Shown: positions 23,546 to 32,622 of the stretch, one piece after another
Numbering within the stretch: position 1 is the first letter of the stretch
Layout of the letters: every line of letters begins with the position of its first letter
Source of the DNA: Psychrobacter glacincola
GTDB lineage: Bacteria; Pseudomonadota; Gammaproteobacteria; Pseudomonadales; Moraxellaceae
Length of the DNA stretch: 64,000 nt
Reading direction: 5' to 3'
Assembly (NCBI GenBank): GCA_001411745.2
Contig: LIQB01000007.1
Location: 62,001 to 126,000, forward strand
Notes under the pieces: model-generated
What the model was told of the DNA's origin: nothing
The model's input: only the letters and a program-made list of their open reading frames with translations
Database searches by the model: none
Position numbers and translations under genes: made by a program

Positions 23546-23655
23546 TCTATAGGTGCTGCTAGGTAATGGCAAGTAATCTTGAAAGACGTAAAGCTTTTAA
23601 GGTAGAGGGCTAAAGGCTTAGGAGGTAATGGGAGGTTATGTATAAACATGGGGAT

Positions 23656-23732
23656 TGGTGCGCTCGGCGGGAATCGAACCCACGACCCTCGGCTTCGGAG
23701 ACCGATACTCTATCCAACTGAGCTACGAGCGC
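23656..23732 (-). tRNA. tRNA-Arg (anticodon CCG)
   Basis: Read on the minus strand, the acceptor arms GCGCTCG and CGAGCGC pair fully, with discriminator A and an encoded CCA. The anticodon loop is CTCCGAA with anticodon CCG (codon CGG), and the T-arm has GGTTCGATTCC. The gene is intact. Its 3' end faces the integrase, so it is the integration site of the element. Confidence 0.95.
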
Positions 23733-24041
23733 ATAATAACAATGGCGTACGGTATTATCAACATCATGCCTAAACGAGCGTTATGAGCAGTAAAGATGTC
23801 GAAAAATAAAGACCGCTTAGTCTAACAAATAAAATCCATAAAGCCAATGAATGAAGACAGTGATTGATGTTTTTTAAGAAAAAACAGGATAGTCATTAAA
23901 CAGGCATGGCAATCTACCTGCCTTTTCCCTTATAATGATAGGGAGAATTCATATTTATAATCACCGATTACAAGTGTGCTAGTACGCGGGATGGCTGTTT
24001 GCTATTGATAACTATTTGGTTGTCAAAGGAGGACAAGCAGA
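23733..24041. other. Upstream region of cytochrome c5
   Basis: About 310 bp without a gene. A TATAAT-like sequence (CTTATAATGATAG, near 23931-23943) could be the -10 of the promoter for the cytochrome gene; no clear -35 is seen. Confidence 0.4.
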
Positions 24042-24074
24042 ATGTCTGAGCCGTACAAGCCTTTGTATATGTAA
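24042..24074 (+). CDS. Possible 10-residue leader peptide
   Basis: AGGAGG at 24027-24032 stands 9 bases before ATG, followed by ten sense codons (MSEPYKPLYM) and TAA, ending 16 bp before the cytochrome start. This ribosome site is much better than the one before the cytochrome gene itself. It may couple or regulate translation of that gene. It could also be coincidence. Confidence 0.35.
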   Translation: MSEPYKPLYM

Positions 24075-24090
24075 TAAGAGAACGTGACGA

Positions 24091-24723
24091 ATGAGAAAAG
24101 TAGTTATGTTATCGGCAGCTGCCATTCTAGGAATCGCTAGTATCGCGGTGAGCCAAGCTGAAAGTGTTGTAGACACTCCTGTAACTGTTTCTGATGTAGC
24201 AGCAGCGCAGGAAGTGGTAGCAAATGCGCCTGAGCAGTTGGGTGATGATACCCAAGCTGCTGCAGATACGACTGATGGCGATACACCTGCCGCAGAAACT
24301 GCCGCTGCCGCACCTGCGGTTGATGAAGAGCCTATTCCGCAAGATACGCCGCAAGTGCAAAAACTGATTGCTTTGTATCCTAACTTAATTGCTCGCATTC
24401 AGCCAGTTGCTAAAGTGTGCTTTGAAGACGATGAAGTTTGTGATGTGACGGCACGTGCTGCTGGCCCATCAGCTGGTGACGGCCCTCGTGATGGCAAAGC
24501 AGTATACAACGCGGTATGTCAGACTTGTCATGCTGCAGGTCTACTTGGCTCACCAATCTTAGGTGACGCTGGTGCATGGGGACCACGTATCTCCAAGGGT
24601 AAAGAAACATTATATACTCATGCTATCAATGGTTTTAACGCCATGCCTGCTAAAGGTGGTGCTGATATCCCTGATGAGGAAGTTCAAAACGCTGTCGATT
24701 ATATGGTTGGTGAAGCAAGCTAA
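24091..24723 (+). CDS. Cytochrome c5-type periplasmic c-type cytochrome
   Basis: 210 residues. A signal peptide (MRKVVMLSAAAILGIASIAV, cleavage near SQA) is followed by a long Ala/Asp-rich spacer to about residue 95. A single cytochrome c domain follows, with the haem-binding CQTCH near 142-146 and a probable axial Met in AMPAKGG near 185. It ends NAVDYMVGEAS, typical of the c5 family. It carries electrons in the periplasm, probably between the respiratory chain and a terminal oxidase. The spacer may tether the domain. Confidence 0.9.
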   Translation: MRKVVMLSAAAILGIASIAVSQAESVVDTPVTVSDVAAAQEVVANAPEQLGDDTQAAADTTDGDTPAAETAAAAPAVDEEPIPQDTPQVQKLIALYPNLIARIQPVAKVCFEDDEVCDVTARAAGPSAGDGPRDGKAVYNAVCQTCHAAGLLGSPILGDAGAWGPRISKGKETLYTHAINGFNAMPAKGGADIPDEEVQNAVDYMVGEAS

Positions 24724-24768
24724 TTGTATTGAATATCTGGCTAAGCCTTTTACCCTATATATCAGTGG

Positions 24769-24804
24769 AGCGCCTATTTCATTAAATGAGATAGGCGCTT
24801 TTTT
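24769..24804 (+). terminator. Terminator after cytochrome c5
   Basis: AGCGCCTAT and ATAGGCGCT form the stem with an inner TCAT/ATGA pair, followed by TTTTTT. Nearly the same hairpin recurs at 30845-30879. Confidence 0.9.
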
Positions 24805-24955
24805 AATGATGAGTATTATCAATACGGTATTTCTAAGGCATTACAGTTGAAATTCACCAACATTAGCCTCACTTTATGACACTACACAGTCTCTTCTGTC
24901 TGTTTATATTCTAAAAACGATTTTACATAAATTTATAACCAATAAAGAGGTTTTC

Positions 24956-25918
24956 ATGTCTGAGGTACCAGCACTTGCTATCCAGAATTTATCCAAAACC
25001 TATAGCAATGGGTTTTCGGCACTCAAAGATGTCAGTTTAACCGTCCCGCAAGGGGGTTTTTTTGCGTTGCTGGGGCCAAATGGTGCTGGTAAATCAACCA
25101 TGATCGGTATTATTAGCTCGCTTTTTAAACCAACAACTGGCAGCGTAAAGATATTTGGCACAGACTTACTAGAGAATCCATCTATCGCTAAACAGTATCT
25201 TGGTATCGTCCCACAAGAGTTTAATTTTAATATGTTCGAAAAAGTCGAAGATATTTTGATTACACAGGCCGGTTACTTTGGTATTCCTGCCAAAGAAGCA
25301 CGCCCACGGGCAAAACGATTATTAATGGCGCTAGGTCTGTGGGACAAGCGCAATAGCAAGTCACGTGAGCTATCAGGTGGTATGAAGCGCCGGTTGATGA
25401 TTGCAAGGGCGCTGATTCATAAGCCAAAATTATTGATTTTGGATGAGCCAACCGCTGGGGTAGATATCGAGTTACGCCGCTCTATGTGGGAGTTTATGCA
25501 GCAGATTAATATCGAAGAAAACACCACGATTATTCTGACGACTCATTATCTTGAAGAAGCGGAGCAGCTGTGCAAACGCATTGCGATTTTGGATCATGGT
25601 GAGATACGTATTAATACCGAGATGAAGGACTTGTTAGCGCAGCTATCGGTTGAGACCTTTGTTTTTGATTTGGAGACACCGCTTACGCGTCAATTGGTTT
25701 TGGCAGGAGTGACAGACACATCGCAACCTGATGATCAGACGCTTGAAGTTACGCTAACAGAAGGTGAGTCGTTGAATGGTGTTTTTGATCAGTTATCCGC
25801 GCAAGGTATTACGGTAGCCAGTATGCGTAATAAAGCCAACCGACTAGAAGAGCTATTTATGCGCTTAGTAGACAAAAATATCCAAAGTGCAGACAGCATG
25901 AAGGAGGCAGGATTGTGA
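24956..25918 (+). CDS. ABC exporter ATP-binding protein (YadG-like)
   Basis: 320 residues. Walker A GPNGAGKST lies near 41-49, the Q-loop in VPQEFNFN, the signature LSGGMKRR near 138, Walker B LLILDEP near 159 and the switch His in LTTHYLEEAEQL. The C-terminal 80 residues form the DUF4162-like extension seen in ABC-2 exporters. It powers the permease encoded next, whose start overlaps its end by 4 bases (GTGA). The substrate is unknown; drug or polysaccharide-related export is usual for this type. Either ATG or a nearby alternative could start it, and the position after AAAGAGG supports 24956. Confidence 0.93.
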   Translation: MSEVPALAIQNLSKTYSNGFSALKDVSLTVPQGGFFALLGPNGAGKSTMIGIISSLFKPTTGSVKIFGTDLLENPSIAKQYLGIVPQEFNFNMFEKVEDILITQAGYFGIPAKEARPRAKRLLMALGLWDKRNSKSRELSGGMKRRLMIARALIHKPKLLILDEPTAGVDIELRRSMWEFMQQINIEENTTIILTTHYLEEAEQLCKRIAILDHGEIRINTEMKDLLAQLSVETFVFDLETPLTRQLVLAGVTDTSQPDDQTLEVTLTEGESLNGVFDQLSAQGITVASMRNKANRLEELFMRLVDKNIQSADSMKEAGL

Positions 25919-26721
25919 GTCAAGAAATGATAGATCCTAATAAAACCATGTCATGGAATAAAAAGTGGATTGCTTTTCGCACCATTTTGTTAAAAGAGGT
26001 TCGCCGAATTCTGCGTATTTGGCCACAGACCTTGCTGCCACCAGTTATTACGATGAGTCTCTATTTTGTCATCTTCGGTAAGATGATCGGCTCGCGTGTG
26101 GGTGAAATGGGCGGCGTACCATACATGCAGTTTATCGTGCCTGGTCTCATTATGATGTCGATTATTACCAACAGTTACTCCAATGTGGTATCAAGCTTCT
26201 TTAGTGCTAAGTTCACCTCCAGTATCGAGGAGCTGTTGGTTTCGCCAGTTTCCAAACATGCGATTTTAATGGGTTATATCAGTGGTGGTATCTTTCGTGG
26301 ACTGGCCATTGGTATCATCGTCTCAATAGTCGCACTATTTTTTACCGACCTTGGCGTTGAACATTTATTTGTGACGGTATTTACGGTACTGGGTACGTCT
26401 ATCTTATTTTCACTTGGTGGCTTTATCAACGCCGTGTTTGCTCGCTCATTTGATGATATTTCTATCATTCCAAGTTTTGTGCTTACGCCATTGACTTATC
26501 TAGGTGGTGTGTTTTACTCGATGGAAAACTTGTCACCATTTTGGCAAAATATCTCACTATTAAATCCTATCGTTTATATGGTGAACTCATTCCGTTACGG
26601 TATTCTTGGTTATTCTGATGTGAATGTCTGGTATTCAATGGCGGCTATTTTTGTCTTCTGTGCGGTATTCTATACCATCGCTTATCGTTTACTCAGTAAT
26701 GGCTCACGTGTGCGCTTGTAG
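25915..26721 (+). CDS. ABC-2 type exporter permease (YadH-like)
   Basis: 268 residues, starting at GTG inside the stop region of the ATPase gene after GGAGG, so translation is coupled. About six membrane helices follow an N-terminal cytoplasmic helix (FRTILLKEVRRILRIW). The segment between helices 2 and 3 has SSFFSAKFTSSIEELLVSPV, the conserved ABC-2 coupling motif. FVLTPLTYLGGVFYSMENLS matches the family's penultimate region. It forms an inner-membrane exporter with the ATPase. Confidence 0.93.
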   Translation: MSQEMIDPNKTMSWNKKWIAFRTILLKEVRRILRIWPQTLLPPVITMSLYFVIFGKMIGSRVGEMGGVPYMQFIVPGLIMMSIITNSYSNVVSSFFSAKFTSSIEELLVSPVSKHAILMGYISGGIFRGLAIGIIVSIVALFFTDLGVEHLFVTVFTVLGTSILFSLGGFINAVFARSFDDISIIPSFVLTPLTYLGGVFYSMENLSPFWQNISLLNPIVYMVNSFRYGILGYSDVNVWYSMAAIFVFCAVFYTIAYRLLSNGSRVRL

Positions 26722-26759
26722 ATTAGTTTGTAAAATGTAGCTTGTCACCTTATTATAAG

Positions 26760-26784
26760 AGTCCAACATTGTTGGACTTTTTTT
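26760..26784 (+). terminator. Terminator of the ABC exporter operon
   Basis: AGTCCAAC and GTTGGACT pair around ATT, followed by seven Ts. The next open frame begins directly after the T-run. Confidence 0.9.
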
Positions 26785-27642
26785 ATGCAAAAATTTTTTG
26801 TCAGAAGTATGAGTAAGGCTTTTACAGCCACTTTATTGAGTACAATCACGAGCATTGCCATCGCAGCGCCACTTGCGGTAATGGATGATTATGATTGGGT
26901 CGTCATGGAGACGCCTGTAGATCCTGCAACGTATAAGTATGATTGCCATAACGACTACAAATATGAAACTTATGATGCGCTACAAAACTGTCTGTATAAC
27001 TTGAGGGAAGATGCAGATAATGCGCTTAGTAAGCAATGGAGTATCAGCGATAAAGTCGTTAGAGAGAGAAATGCGGTTTATATCAAAGTCGCTAATCGGA
27101 AAAACCCACTAGTATTTGTTGACTACTCGAGCCCTTATGAGGAGGATTTTAATCCTTATTATTCGCTACAAGACTACGATAAATCACGGAAATTACTGAC
27201 AATACATCAAAGCTTTTATGAAGGAGAGAGCTTGACGGTAGTGAATTTGGTTACTGGGTTTTGGCAAGATTTTAGTCTCAGAAAGCTAAGTATCTCTCCT
27301 GATATGAGATATATAGTCGGTTTTGAAAGTGAAATGGGAGCGACGGAACACGTCAATATTTTGGAGCGACAAGATAGCGGTTACTATGAAGGCTACTATA
27401 AACAAGTCTATAGCAGTAGTGACGATTCAAAAAACTACGACAATCATAAAAAGTTTTATCAAGCAGATAAAGCACAGCAGGTTTATGATAGCGAAACCTT
27501 TACTTGGGTAAATGATGATAAGTTTTATGCAGATTCTTTTTATAAGTTGAATCAATCGGATTCAGCGGCTTTTAGAGTACGATATATCTTTATTAAAAAT
27601 GTCTCAACGGATGAGTGGCAACTACATGCAGGTGATATATAA
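26785..27642 (+). CDS. Secreted protein, first of three tandem paralogues
   Basis: 285 residues, family not recognised. The first ATG directly follows a terminator T-run with no ribosome site; ATG at 26809 is an alternative that keeps the signal peptide (ATLLSTITSIAIAAPLA). The mature part is rich in Tyr and Asp. Residues shared with the next two genes are a Cys pair in YDCHND and LQNCLYN (perhaps a disulphide), the core KQWSISDKVVRER, then YIKVANRKNPLVF, and the ending AFRVRYIFIKN. It is probably periplasmic and beta-rich. Confidence 0.8.
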   Translation: MQKFFVRSMSKAFTATLLSTITSIAIAAPLAVMDDYDWVVMETPVDPATYKYDCHNDYKYETYDALQNCLYNLREDADNALSKQWSISDKVVRERNAVYIKVANRKNPLVFVDYSSPYEEDFNPYYSLQDYDKSRKLLTIHQSFYEGESLTVVNLVTGFWQDFSLRKLSISPDMRYIVGFESEMGATEHVNILERQDSGYYEGYYKQVYSSSDDSKNYDNHKKFYQADKAQQVYDSETFTWVNDDKFYADSFYKLNQSDSAAFRVRYIFIKNVSTDEWQLHAGDI

Positions 27643-28512
27643 ATGATTGCTATTTCTCATCATATAAAAAAACCGTTGACTATCGCGGGACTATTTATAT
27701 TGACTACAATAGCAGCCTTAGATGCACAGGCAGCACCTTCAGCTTTAAAGCCATCGACAGGTGAAGAGATATGGATAAAAGGCGCTGCGCCTGTAGCCAT
27801 AGACTGGTATGAAGACAGCTGTCGATACGATCATACTGAATATCGAACGTTTAAAGATTATGAAAACTGTATCTTTAAATCGTTAGGGCAAGTTGATAAT
27901 TCGCAAAGCCGAAAGTGGGGCTTAAGTGACAGAGTCGTTCGAGAAAAAGACACCATTTATATCAGCATACCGAATCAAAAGCAGCCATTAGTATTTAAGG
28001 ATTATCTTGAACCGTTTGAAGAGGAACATAGCGCTCACTATGAATTGCAGTACTACGATAAAGTGCATCATTTATTACAGTTACTACATACTATGTATGA
28101 GACTCAAGCGACTGTCATTGTCGATTTAAACACAGGGCGCTGGCAAGAGCTATATGCGACCAACCTTAAGTTTTCTGACGATATGACTCAAGTGGTAGGG
28201 TTTAATGGTAGGCAAGGTGTGACCAGAGATATCATAATATGGGAGCGTCAAAAAGCTGACAATGACGGACGCTATGCAACGATATTTGCTAGTAATGAAT
28301 TATATGAACAAGATTATGATAATGACAAAAAACATGAGGTATATGAAGCGCGAGATATCAGTTGGACAAGCGATAATAAAGTTAACGTTGATTTTTATTA
28401 CAGAGTCAATCCCACTGACACGGTAGCATTTCGCGTGCGCTATATTTATGCGGCTGATAATAAAGAGGGTAAATGGCAGAGAGTTTTACCTGATGCTAAT
28501 ACCAACGATTAA
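27643..28512 (+). CDS. Secreted protein, second of three tandem paralogues
   Basis: 289 residues, starting immediately after the first paralogue's stop. A signal peptide (TIAGLFILTTIAALDAQA) precedes the same pattern: a Cys in EDSCRYDH and another in YENCIFKS, the core RKWGLSDRVVREKDTIY, then SIPNQKQPLVF, and the end AFRVRYIYAADN. Likely co-transcribed with the first. Function unknown. Divergence among the copies suggests old duplication, with conservation of the two Cys and the W-x-[IL]-S-D segment. Confidence 0.85.
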   Translation: MIAISHHIKKPLTIAGLFILTTIAALDAQAAPSALKPSTGEEIWIKGAAPVAIDWYEDSCRYDHTEYRTFKDYENCIFKSLGQVDNSQSRKWGLSDRVVREKDTIYISIPNQKQPLVFKDYLEPFEEEHSAHYELQYYDKVHHLLQLLHTMYETQATVIVDLNTGRWQELYATNLKFSDDMTQVVGFNGRQGVTRDIIIWERQKADNDGRYATIFASNELYEQDYDNDKKHEVYEARDISWTSDNKVNVDFYYRVNPTDTVAFRVRYIYAADNKEGKWQRVLPDANTND

Positions 28513-28539
28513 AAAACAATAAAAAGGTCTAGCTCTCAC

Positions 28540-29370
28540 ATGCAAGTAACTCTACCAGTAGTTAATTCAATTCATATCTGTATGACAAGTGCAATACTGC
28601 TCATGTTCTCTATTTCAGTGCAAGCAGACCTGCCCAAAGCGACAATGGATGACTATGTTTGGAAAGTACTAGACCCAGCCAGAAAATCAGATTACTTTGA
28701 TAATGAGTGTGAATACGACAGTTTGGTCTCTTATAGGAAATGCCTTGAGATAAGCTTAGAGAAACATGATAACAAGCTTAGCGAAAAGTAGGGATTGGGC
28801 AACCGTGTTTCGAGAGAAAAAGATACGATATATATCAAAGTACCCAATCGAAGCTTACCGTTGGTTTTTCGTGATGAGATGTTTGCTCCTGACGGCCAAT
28901 CTCACTCTTATTTTTCACTATATGATTATGACGAAAAGAGACAACTGCTGTACTTGTTGAGAAGTTTTCCCGAAATAGAAAGTACTGTACTTATTAATCT
29001 CAAAACTGGATTTAGTCAAGAATTTGATGGTATCGATTTAAGTGTGTCACCCAACAAAGAACGTATTATTACAGTAGAGCGTTATATAGATGAAGAAAAT
29101 ATTACGATTTGGCAAAAGCAGAAGGAGGGCGACTATCAGATTGTTTACGAGAGTGACCCCAGCGAATTAAAAGCGCATTTGGATTCTTATCAAAATCGAG
29201 ACCAGAGACATAGTTTTGAAAATGTAGATATTGAATGGCGAAGTAAGAATAGTGTTTTAATCGATTTTTATTATCTTATCAATGAAACAGATGATGTCGG
29301 CTATCGAGTACGTTTTAGCTTGGTCAAAAATGCTAGTTCATCAGAGTGGCAAATGATTCCCATAAAATAG
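28540..29370 (+). pseudogene. Third tandem paralogue, broken by one amber codon
   Basis: The frame from 28540 has a signal peptide (SAILLMFSISVQA) and the family's first Cys region, then a TAG at 28789-28791. Reading continues in the same frame to 29370. The TAG sits where the other two copies have Trp (EK-stop-GLGNRVSREKDTIY against RKWGLSDRVVREKDTIY), so a single TGG to TAG change explains it. Everything after it is intact, including FRVRYIF-like FRVRFSLVKN near the end. Read through, it would be 276 residues, close to the 285 and 289 of its neighbours. It is recently inactivated, or read through at low level, or a sequencing error. Confidence 0.85.
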
Positions 29371-29433
29371 CCTATTGCTGTAAAATGACTGGTTTTTATT
29401 TCATTATATTTAAGCATGAAAGGTAAGTAACTT

Positions 29434-30318
29434 ATGAGTATTCACGGTATCTTGGGTGAGCAAACCACTGACTATCCAACCGAGTATAGTCCAGAGACCT
29501 TGTATCCTATCGCTCGCAGTATGGGTCGCGATGTCATTGGCTGGCAAGACGATAAGTTAATGGTTGGCATCGATTGGTGGCAGGCATTTGAGATGTCTTG
29601 GTTGAATCCGAAAGGACTTTCGCAAGTGGCTATCGCGCGTTTTGGTATTCCAGCCAGCTCGCCATTTATCGTTGAGTCAAAGTCACTTAAGCTCTATCTA
29701 AACAGTATCAACTTTACTGAATTCGCTAGTTGGAATGATGTGCAAGCGCTGATTGCTAAAGACTTATCAGCCTGTGTAAAAGCAGACGTGCAAGTTGAGT
29801 TGTTTGGCTTAAATGACGACCTGCATAATAAGACATCAGGATTATTGGTGGCTCAACCTGAGGGTGTTTGTATTGATGACGCGCTTGCTAATAGTAGCGA
29901 AAAAGTCGCATTGTGTGAGCATCCTGATGCGTCATTGCTAAGTAGTGATAAAGATTTAAACAGTAGCTCTATTTTAGAAAATACTGGCACTGAGCCTTAT
30001 ATTTTCTATTCTAATTTACTACGCAGTAATTGTCCGGTGACCAATCAGCCAGATTGGGGGACGTTGGCGGTTTCGATTACGACGGATAAGCCCATTAATA
30101 CGGCTAATATACTGCGTTATATTTTAAGTTTTCGTCAGCATAACGGTTTTCATGAGCAATGTGTGGAGCAGATATTTGCTGATTTGAGTCAATACTATGA
30201 GCCAAGTGAGCTGATGGTTCGCGCTTGGTATACACGCCGAGGCGGTATCGATATCAACCCTTGCCGTGTGAGTGATATAACCTTGCTACCTAAACCAAGT
30301 CGTTTGATTCGCCAGTAA
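29434..30318 (+). CDS. queF: NADPH-dependent 7-cyano-7-deazaguanine reductase
   Basis: 294 residues, the long E. coli-type QueF. It reduces preQ0 to preQ1 in queuosine synthesis, in the cytoplasm. The motif FIVESKSLKLYLNS near 85 binds NADPH. The nucleophilic Cys lies in LLRSNCPVTNQPDWG near 199. The C-terminal half has FRQHNGFHEQCVEQIFADL and ends in RRGGIDINPCR, both diagnostic. It stands alone with no other queuosine gene nearby. Confidence 0.97.
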   Translation: MSIHGILGEQTTDYPTEYSPETLYPIARSMGRDVIGWQDDKLMVGIDWWQAFEMSWLNPKGLSQVAIARFGIPASSPFIVESKSLKLYLNSINFTEFASWNDVQALIAKDLSACVKADVQVELFGLNDDLHNKTSGLLVAQPEGVCIDDALANSSEKVALCEHPDASLLSSDKDLNSSSILENTGTEPYIFYSNLLRSNCPVTNQPDWGTLAVSITTDKPINTANILRYILSFRQHNGFHEQCVEQIFADLSQYYEPSELMVRAWYTRRGGIDINPCRVSDITLLPKPSRLIRQ

Positions 30319-30424
30319 ATGAATGTTCACTACCATGTTTAATAATGAAGATTTTTAGCTTTCATAGATGAGCGTTCTTTCTTATACTCAATAAACCTTA
30401 TTTTATGAATATTGAGATGCAGTT

Positions 30425-30826
30425 ATGAAGTTAAAAACCGGATTTTTAACCGCTCTAGGGACTGCTATTTTGTCTCTTTCTACCTTGCAGTTAGCACAGG
30501 CTGCATTTGTGGAAAATCAATATAACTGTGAAGACGCTTATATGGAAGTGGCTTATGATTGTGGTAACGATGCGATTGTAGTCGAAAAAAATCGCCTTAA
30601 TAAAATCTATATGAGCGCTTATCGTACTTTGAATACGACACAAAAACAGCAGTTGGATAAAGAGCAGCGTATATGGTTAAAGGATCGTAATGATAAGTGT
30701 GACTTTGAATATGACGGTCCAATGAATAATTCTGTGGTGTACGCTCAGATTAGCGCTAATGTTTGCACCGCTAATGAGACACAGAAACGCAGTAAGGCTC
30801 TGAGTAAGAAATATAATATCAAGTAG
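30425..30826 (+). CDS. LprI-like (DUF1311) secreted protein
   Basis: 133 residues. A signal peptide (TGFLTALGTAILSLSTLQLA, cleavage near AQA) is followed by a lysozyme-inhibitor LprI-type domain. It has four or more Cys (YNCEDAY, AYDCGND, DKCDFEYD, NVCTANET) and the helical centre MSAYRTLNTTQKQQLDKEQR followed by IWLKDRNDKC. It is likely periplasmic; some members of this family bind lysozyme, but many have unknown roles. Confidence 0.85.
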   Translation: MKLKTGFLTALGTAILSLSTLQLAQAAFVENQYNCEDAYMEVAYDCGNDAIVVEKNRLNKIYMSAYRTLNTTQKQQLDKEQRIWLKDRNDKCDFEYDGPMNNSVVYAQISANVCTANETQKRSKALSKKYNIK

Positions 30827-30844
30827 TTTATTTTAGACATAAAA

Positions 30845-30879
30845 AGCGCCTATCGCATTAAATGAGATAGGCGCTTTTT
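30845..30879. terminator. Bidirectional terminator between the LprI-like gene and proS
   Basis: AGCGCCTAT and ATAGGCGCT stem with A-run before and T-run after. It serves both converging genes, and its sequence is nearly the same as at 24769-24804. Confidence 0.9.
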
Positions 30880-30903
30880 ATGGTACAGTTTTAACGAGTA
30901 AAA

Positions 30904-32622
30904 CTATTTGCCGCTCACTTTTGCCAATACTTCTTCACGGCTTAGCATTTGTTTTTCTGCTTCACGGCGATTGACGTATTCGTACTGGCCTTCAGCCAAG
31001 TTACGGTCTGAAACCACGATACGATGTGGAATACCAATCAATTCAAGATCAGCAAACTTAACACCTGGACGCTCGTTACGATCATCAAGAAGCACATTGA
31101 TTCCTTGTGCTTTTAACTCTTCATAGAGTGCCGTCGCTGTCTGCATGACGGTCTCTTCTTTTGACTTCATCGGTATGATAGCGACTTCAAAAGGAGCGAT
31201 TGAATCATTAACCGTTGGCGTTTGCGGCCACATGATACCGTTTTCGTCGTTGTTCTGTTCGATAGCAGCGGCAATGATACGGCTCACACCAATACCGTAG
31301 CAGCCCATCATTAGGGTCACAGGCTTACCATCTTCACCAGATACGGTAGCATTTAACGCTTGCGAGTACTTGTCACCTAACTGGAAGATATGACCGACCT
31401 CGATACCACGTTTGATTTTTAGGCTGCCTTTACCATCAGGAGAAGGGTCGCCTTCCTGCACATTGCGTACATCAACGACACGAGTAATGCTCGCATCACG
31501 CGCCCAGTTCATACCAGTGGTGTGTTTATTGACTTCATTGGCACCGCACACAAAGTCTGATAAAGTTGCTGCCGAACGATCAACGAAGACAGGCATATCC
31601 AAATTAACGCCAATATAGCCTTTGTGCAGACCAGCAGCTTTCAGTTCTTCATCAGAAGCCATTGTCAGCGGTACATTGGCCTCTTCAATTTTCTCGGCTT
31701 TGATCGTATTTAGCTGATGATCACCGCGTAATACGATAGCAATAAGCTGTGGCTCATCATTTTCGGTATGACCATGGACGATTAACGTTTTGACCGTCGT
31801 TTCTAATGGTAAGCCTAAATGTTCAGCAACCATTTTACAGCTGGTCATATTTTCCGTCAGGACGTCTTCGCGCGCCATTTTCGGTGGCTGACGCTCAGCG
31901 GTGCTCACTGATTCGGCAAGCTCAACGTTGGCCGCATAATCAGAAGAATCAGAGAAGGCAATATCATCTTCGCCGCTGTCTGCCAATACATGAAATTCGT
32001 GTGAAGCAAAACCACCAATAGAACCAGTATCCGCTTGTACTGCACGGAAATCTAAGCCCAAACGGGTAAAGATGCGCGTATAAGCGTCATACATGTCATG
32101 GTAAGTTTTTGCCAACGATGCTTGATCAACGTGGAACGAGTAAGCATCTTTCATGGTAAATTCGCGTGCGCGCATCACACCAAAACGTGGACGAATCTCA
32201 TCACGGAATTTGTTCTGAATTTGGAAAAAGGTGATTGGTAGTTGTTTATAACTACGCAGCTCGCCTTGCGCCAGATTGGTGATGACTTCTTCATGCGTCG
32301 GACCTAACACAAAATCGCGATCATGACGGTCTTTAAAACGCAATAGCTCAGGACCGTAATCGTTAAAGCGTCCGGTCGTTTGCCAAAGCTCGGCAGGCTG
32401 GGTCATCGGCATGAGCACTTCTTGTGCACCAACTTCTTGCATCTCTTCACGAACAATACGTTCGACTTTTTGCAAGATGCGTAGCCCCATGGGCAACCAA
32501 ATATATAACCCAGAAGCAATCTTTCGAATAAGACCGGCACGCACCATCAATTGGCTTGAGGCGATATCGGCATCACTTGGGGTTTCTTTTAGAGTGGCAA
32601 ATAAAAATTGACTGGCTTTCAT
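30904..32622 (-). CDS. proS: Prolyl-tRNA synthetase
   Basis: 572 residues, bacterial type with the editing insertion. Class II motifs are visible: motif 1 around [17 protein letters not shown], motif 2 around [17 protein letters not shown], and motif 3 around [11 protein letters not shown]. The inserted editing domain spans about 235-385 ([17 protein letters not shown], later [11 protein letters not shown]). The C-terminal anticodon-binding domain has [20 protein letters not shown]. It charges tRNA-Pro in the cytoplasm. A tRNA-Pro gene lies 18 kb away. Confidence 0.98.
   Translation of the reverse strand: MKASQFLFATLKETPSDADIASSQLMVRAGLIRKIASGLYIWLPMGLRILQKVERIVREEMQEVGAQEVLMPMTQPAELWQTTGRFNDYGPELLRFKDRHDRDFVLGPTHEEVITNLAQGELRSYKQLPITFFQIQNKFRDEIRPRFGVMRAREFTMKDAYSFHVDQASLAKTYHDMYDAYTRIFTRLGLDFRAVQADTGSIGGFASHEFHVLADSGEDDIAFSDSSDYAANVELAESVSTAERQPPKMAREDVLTENMTSCKMVAEHLGLPLETTVKTLIVHGHTENDEPQLIAIVLRGDHQLNTIKAEKIEEANVPLTMASDEELKAAGLHKGYIGVNLDMPVFVDRSAATLSDFVCGANEVNKHTTGMNWARDASITRVVDVRNVQEGDPSPDGKGSLKIKRGIEVGHIFQLGDKYSQALNATVSGEDGKPVTLMMGCYGIGVSRIIAAAIEQNNDENGIMWPQTPTVNDSIAPFEVAIIPMKSKEETVMQTATALYEELKAQGINVLLDDRNERPGVKFADLELIGIPHRIVVSDRNLAEGQYEYVNRREAEKQMLSREEVLAKVSGK

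Larger units (their letters stand above)
1..23655. mobile_element. Integrated phage or phage-satellite element at tRNA-Arg (left end outside window)
   Basis: The block runs from the 3' end of tRNA-Arg leftward past the window edge. It contains a tyrosine integrase next to the tRNA, an AlpA-like regulator, DUF1376 and DnaC-like replication genes, a small-terminase-like gene and a giant polyvalent protein, nearly all on the minus strand. No large terminase, portal, capsid, tail or lysis gene is seen. A satellite that borrows capsids would look like this, but structural genes could also lie to the left. I found no second copy of the tRNA 3' end in the window, so the left attachment site is not here. 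Confidence 0.85.
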
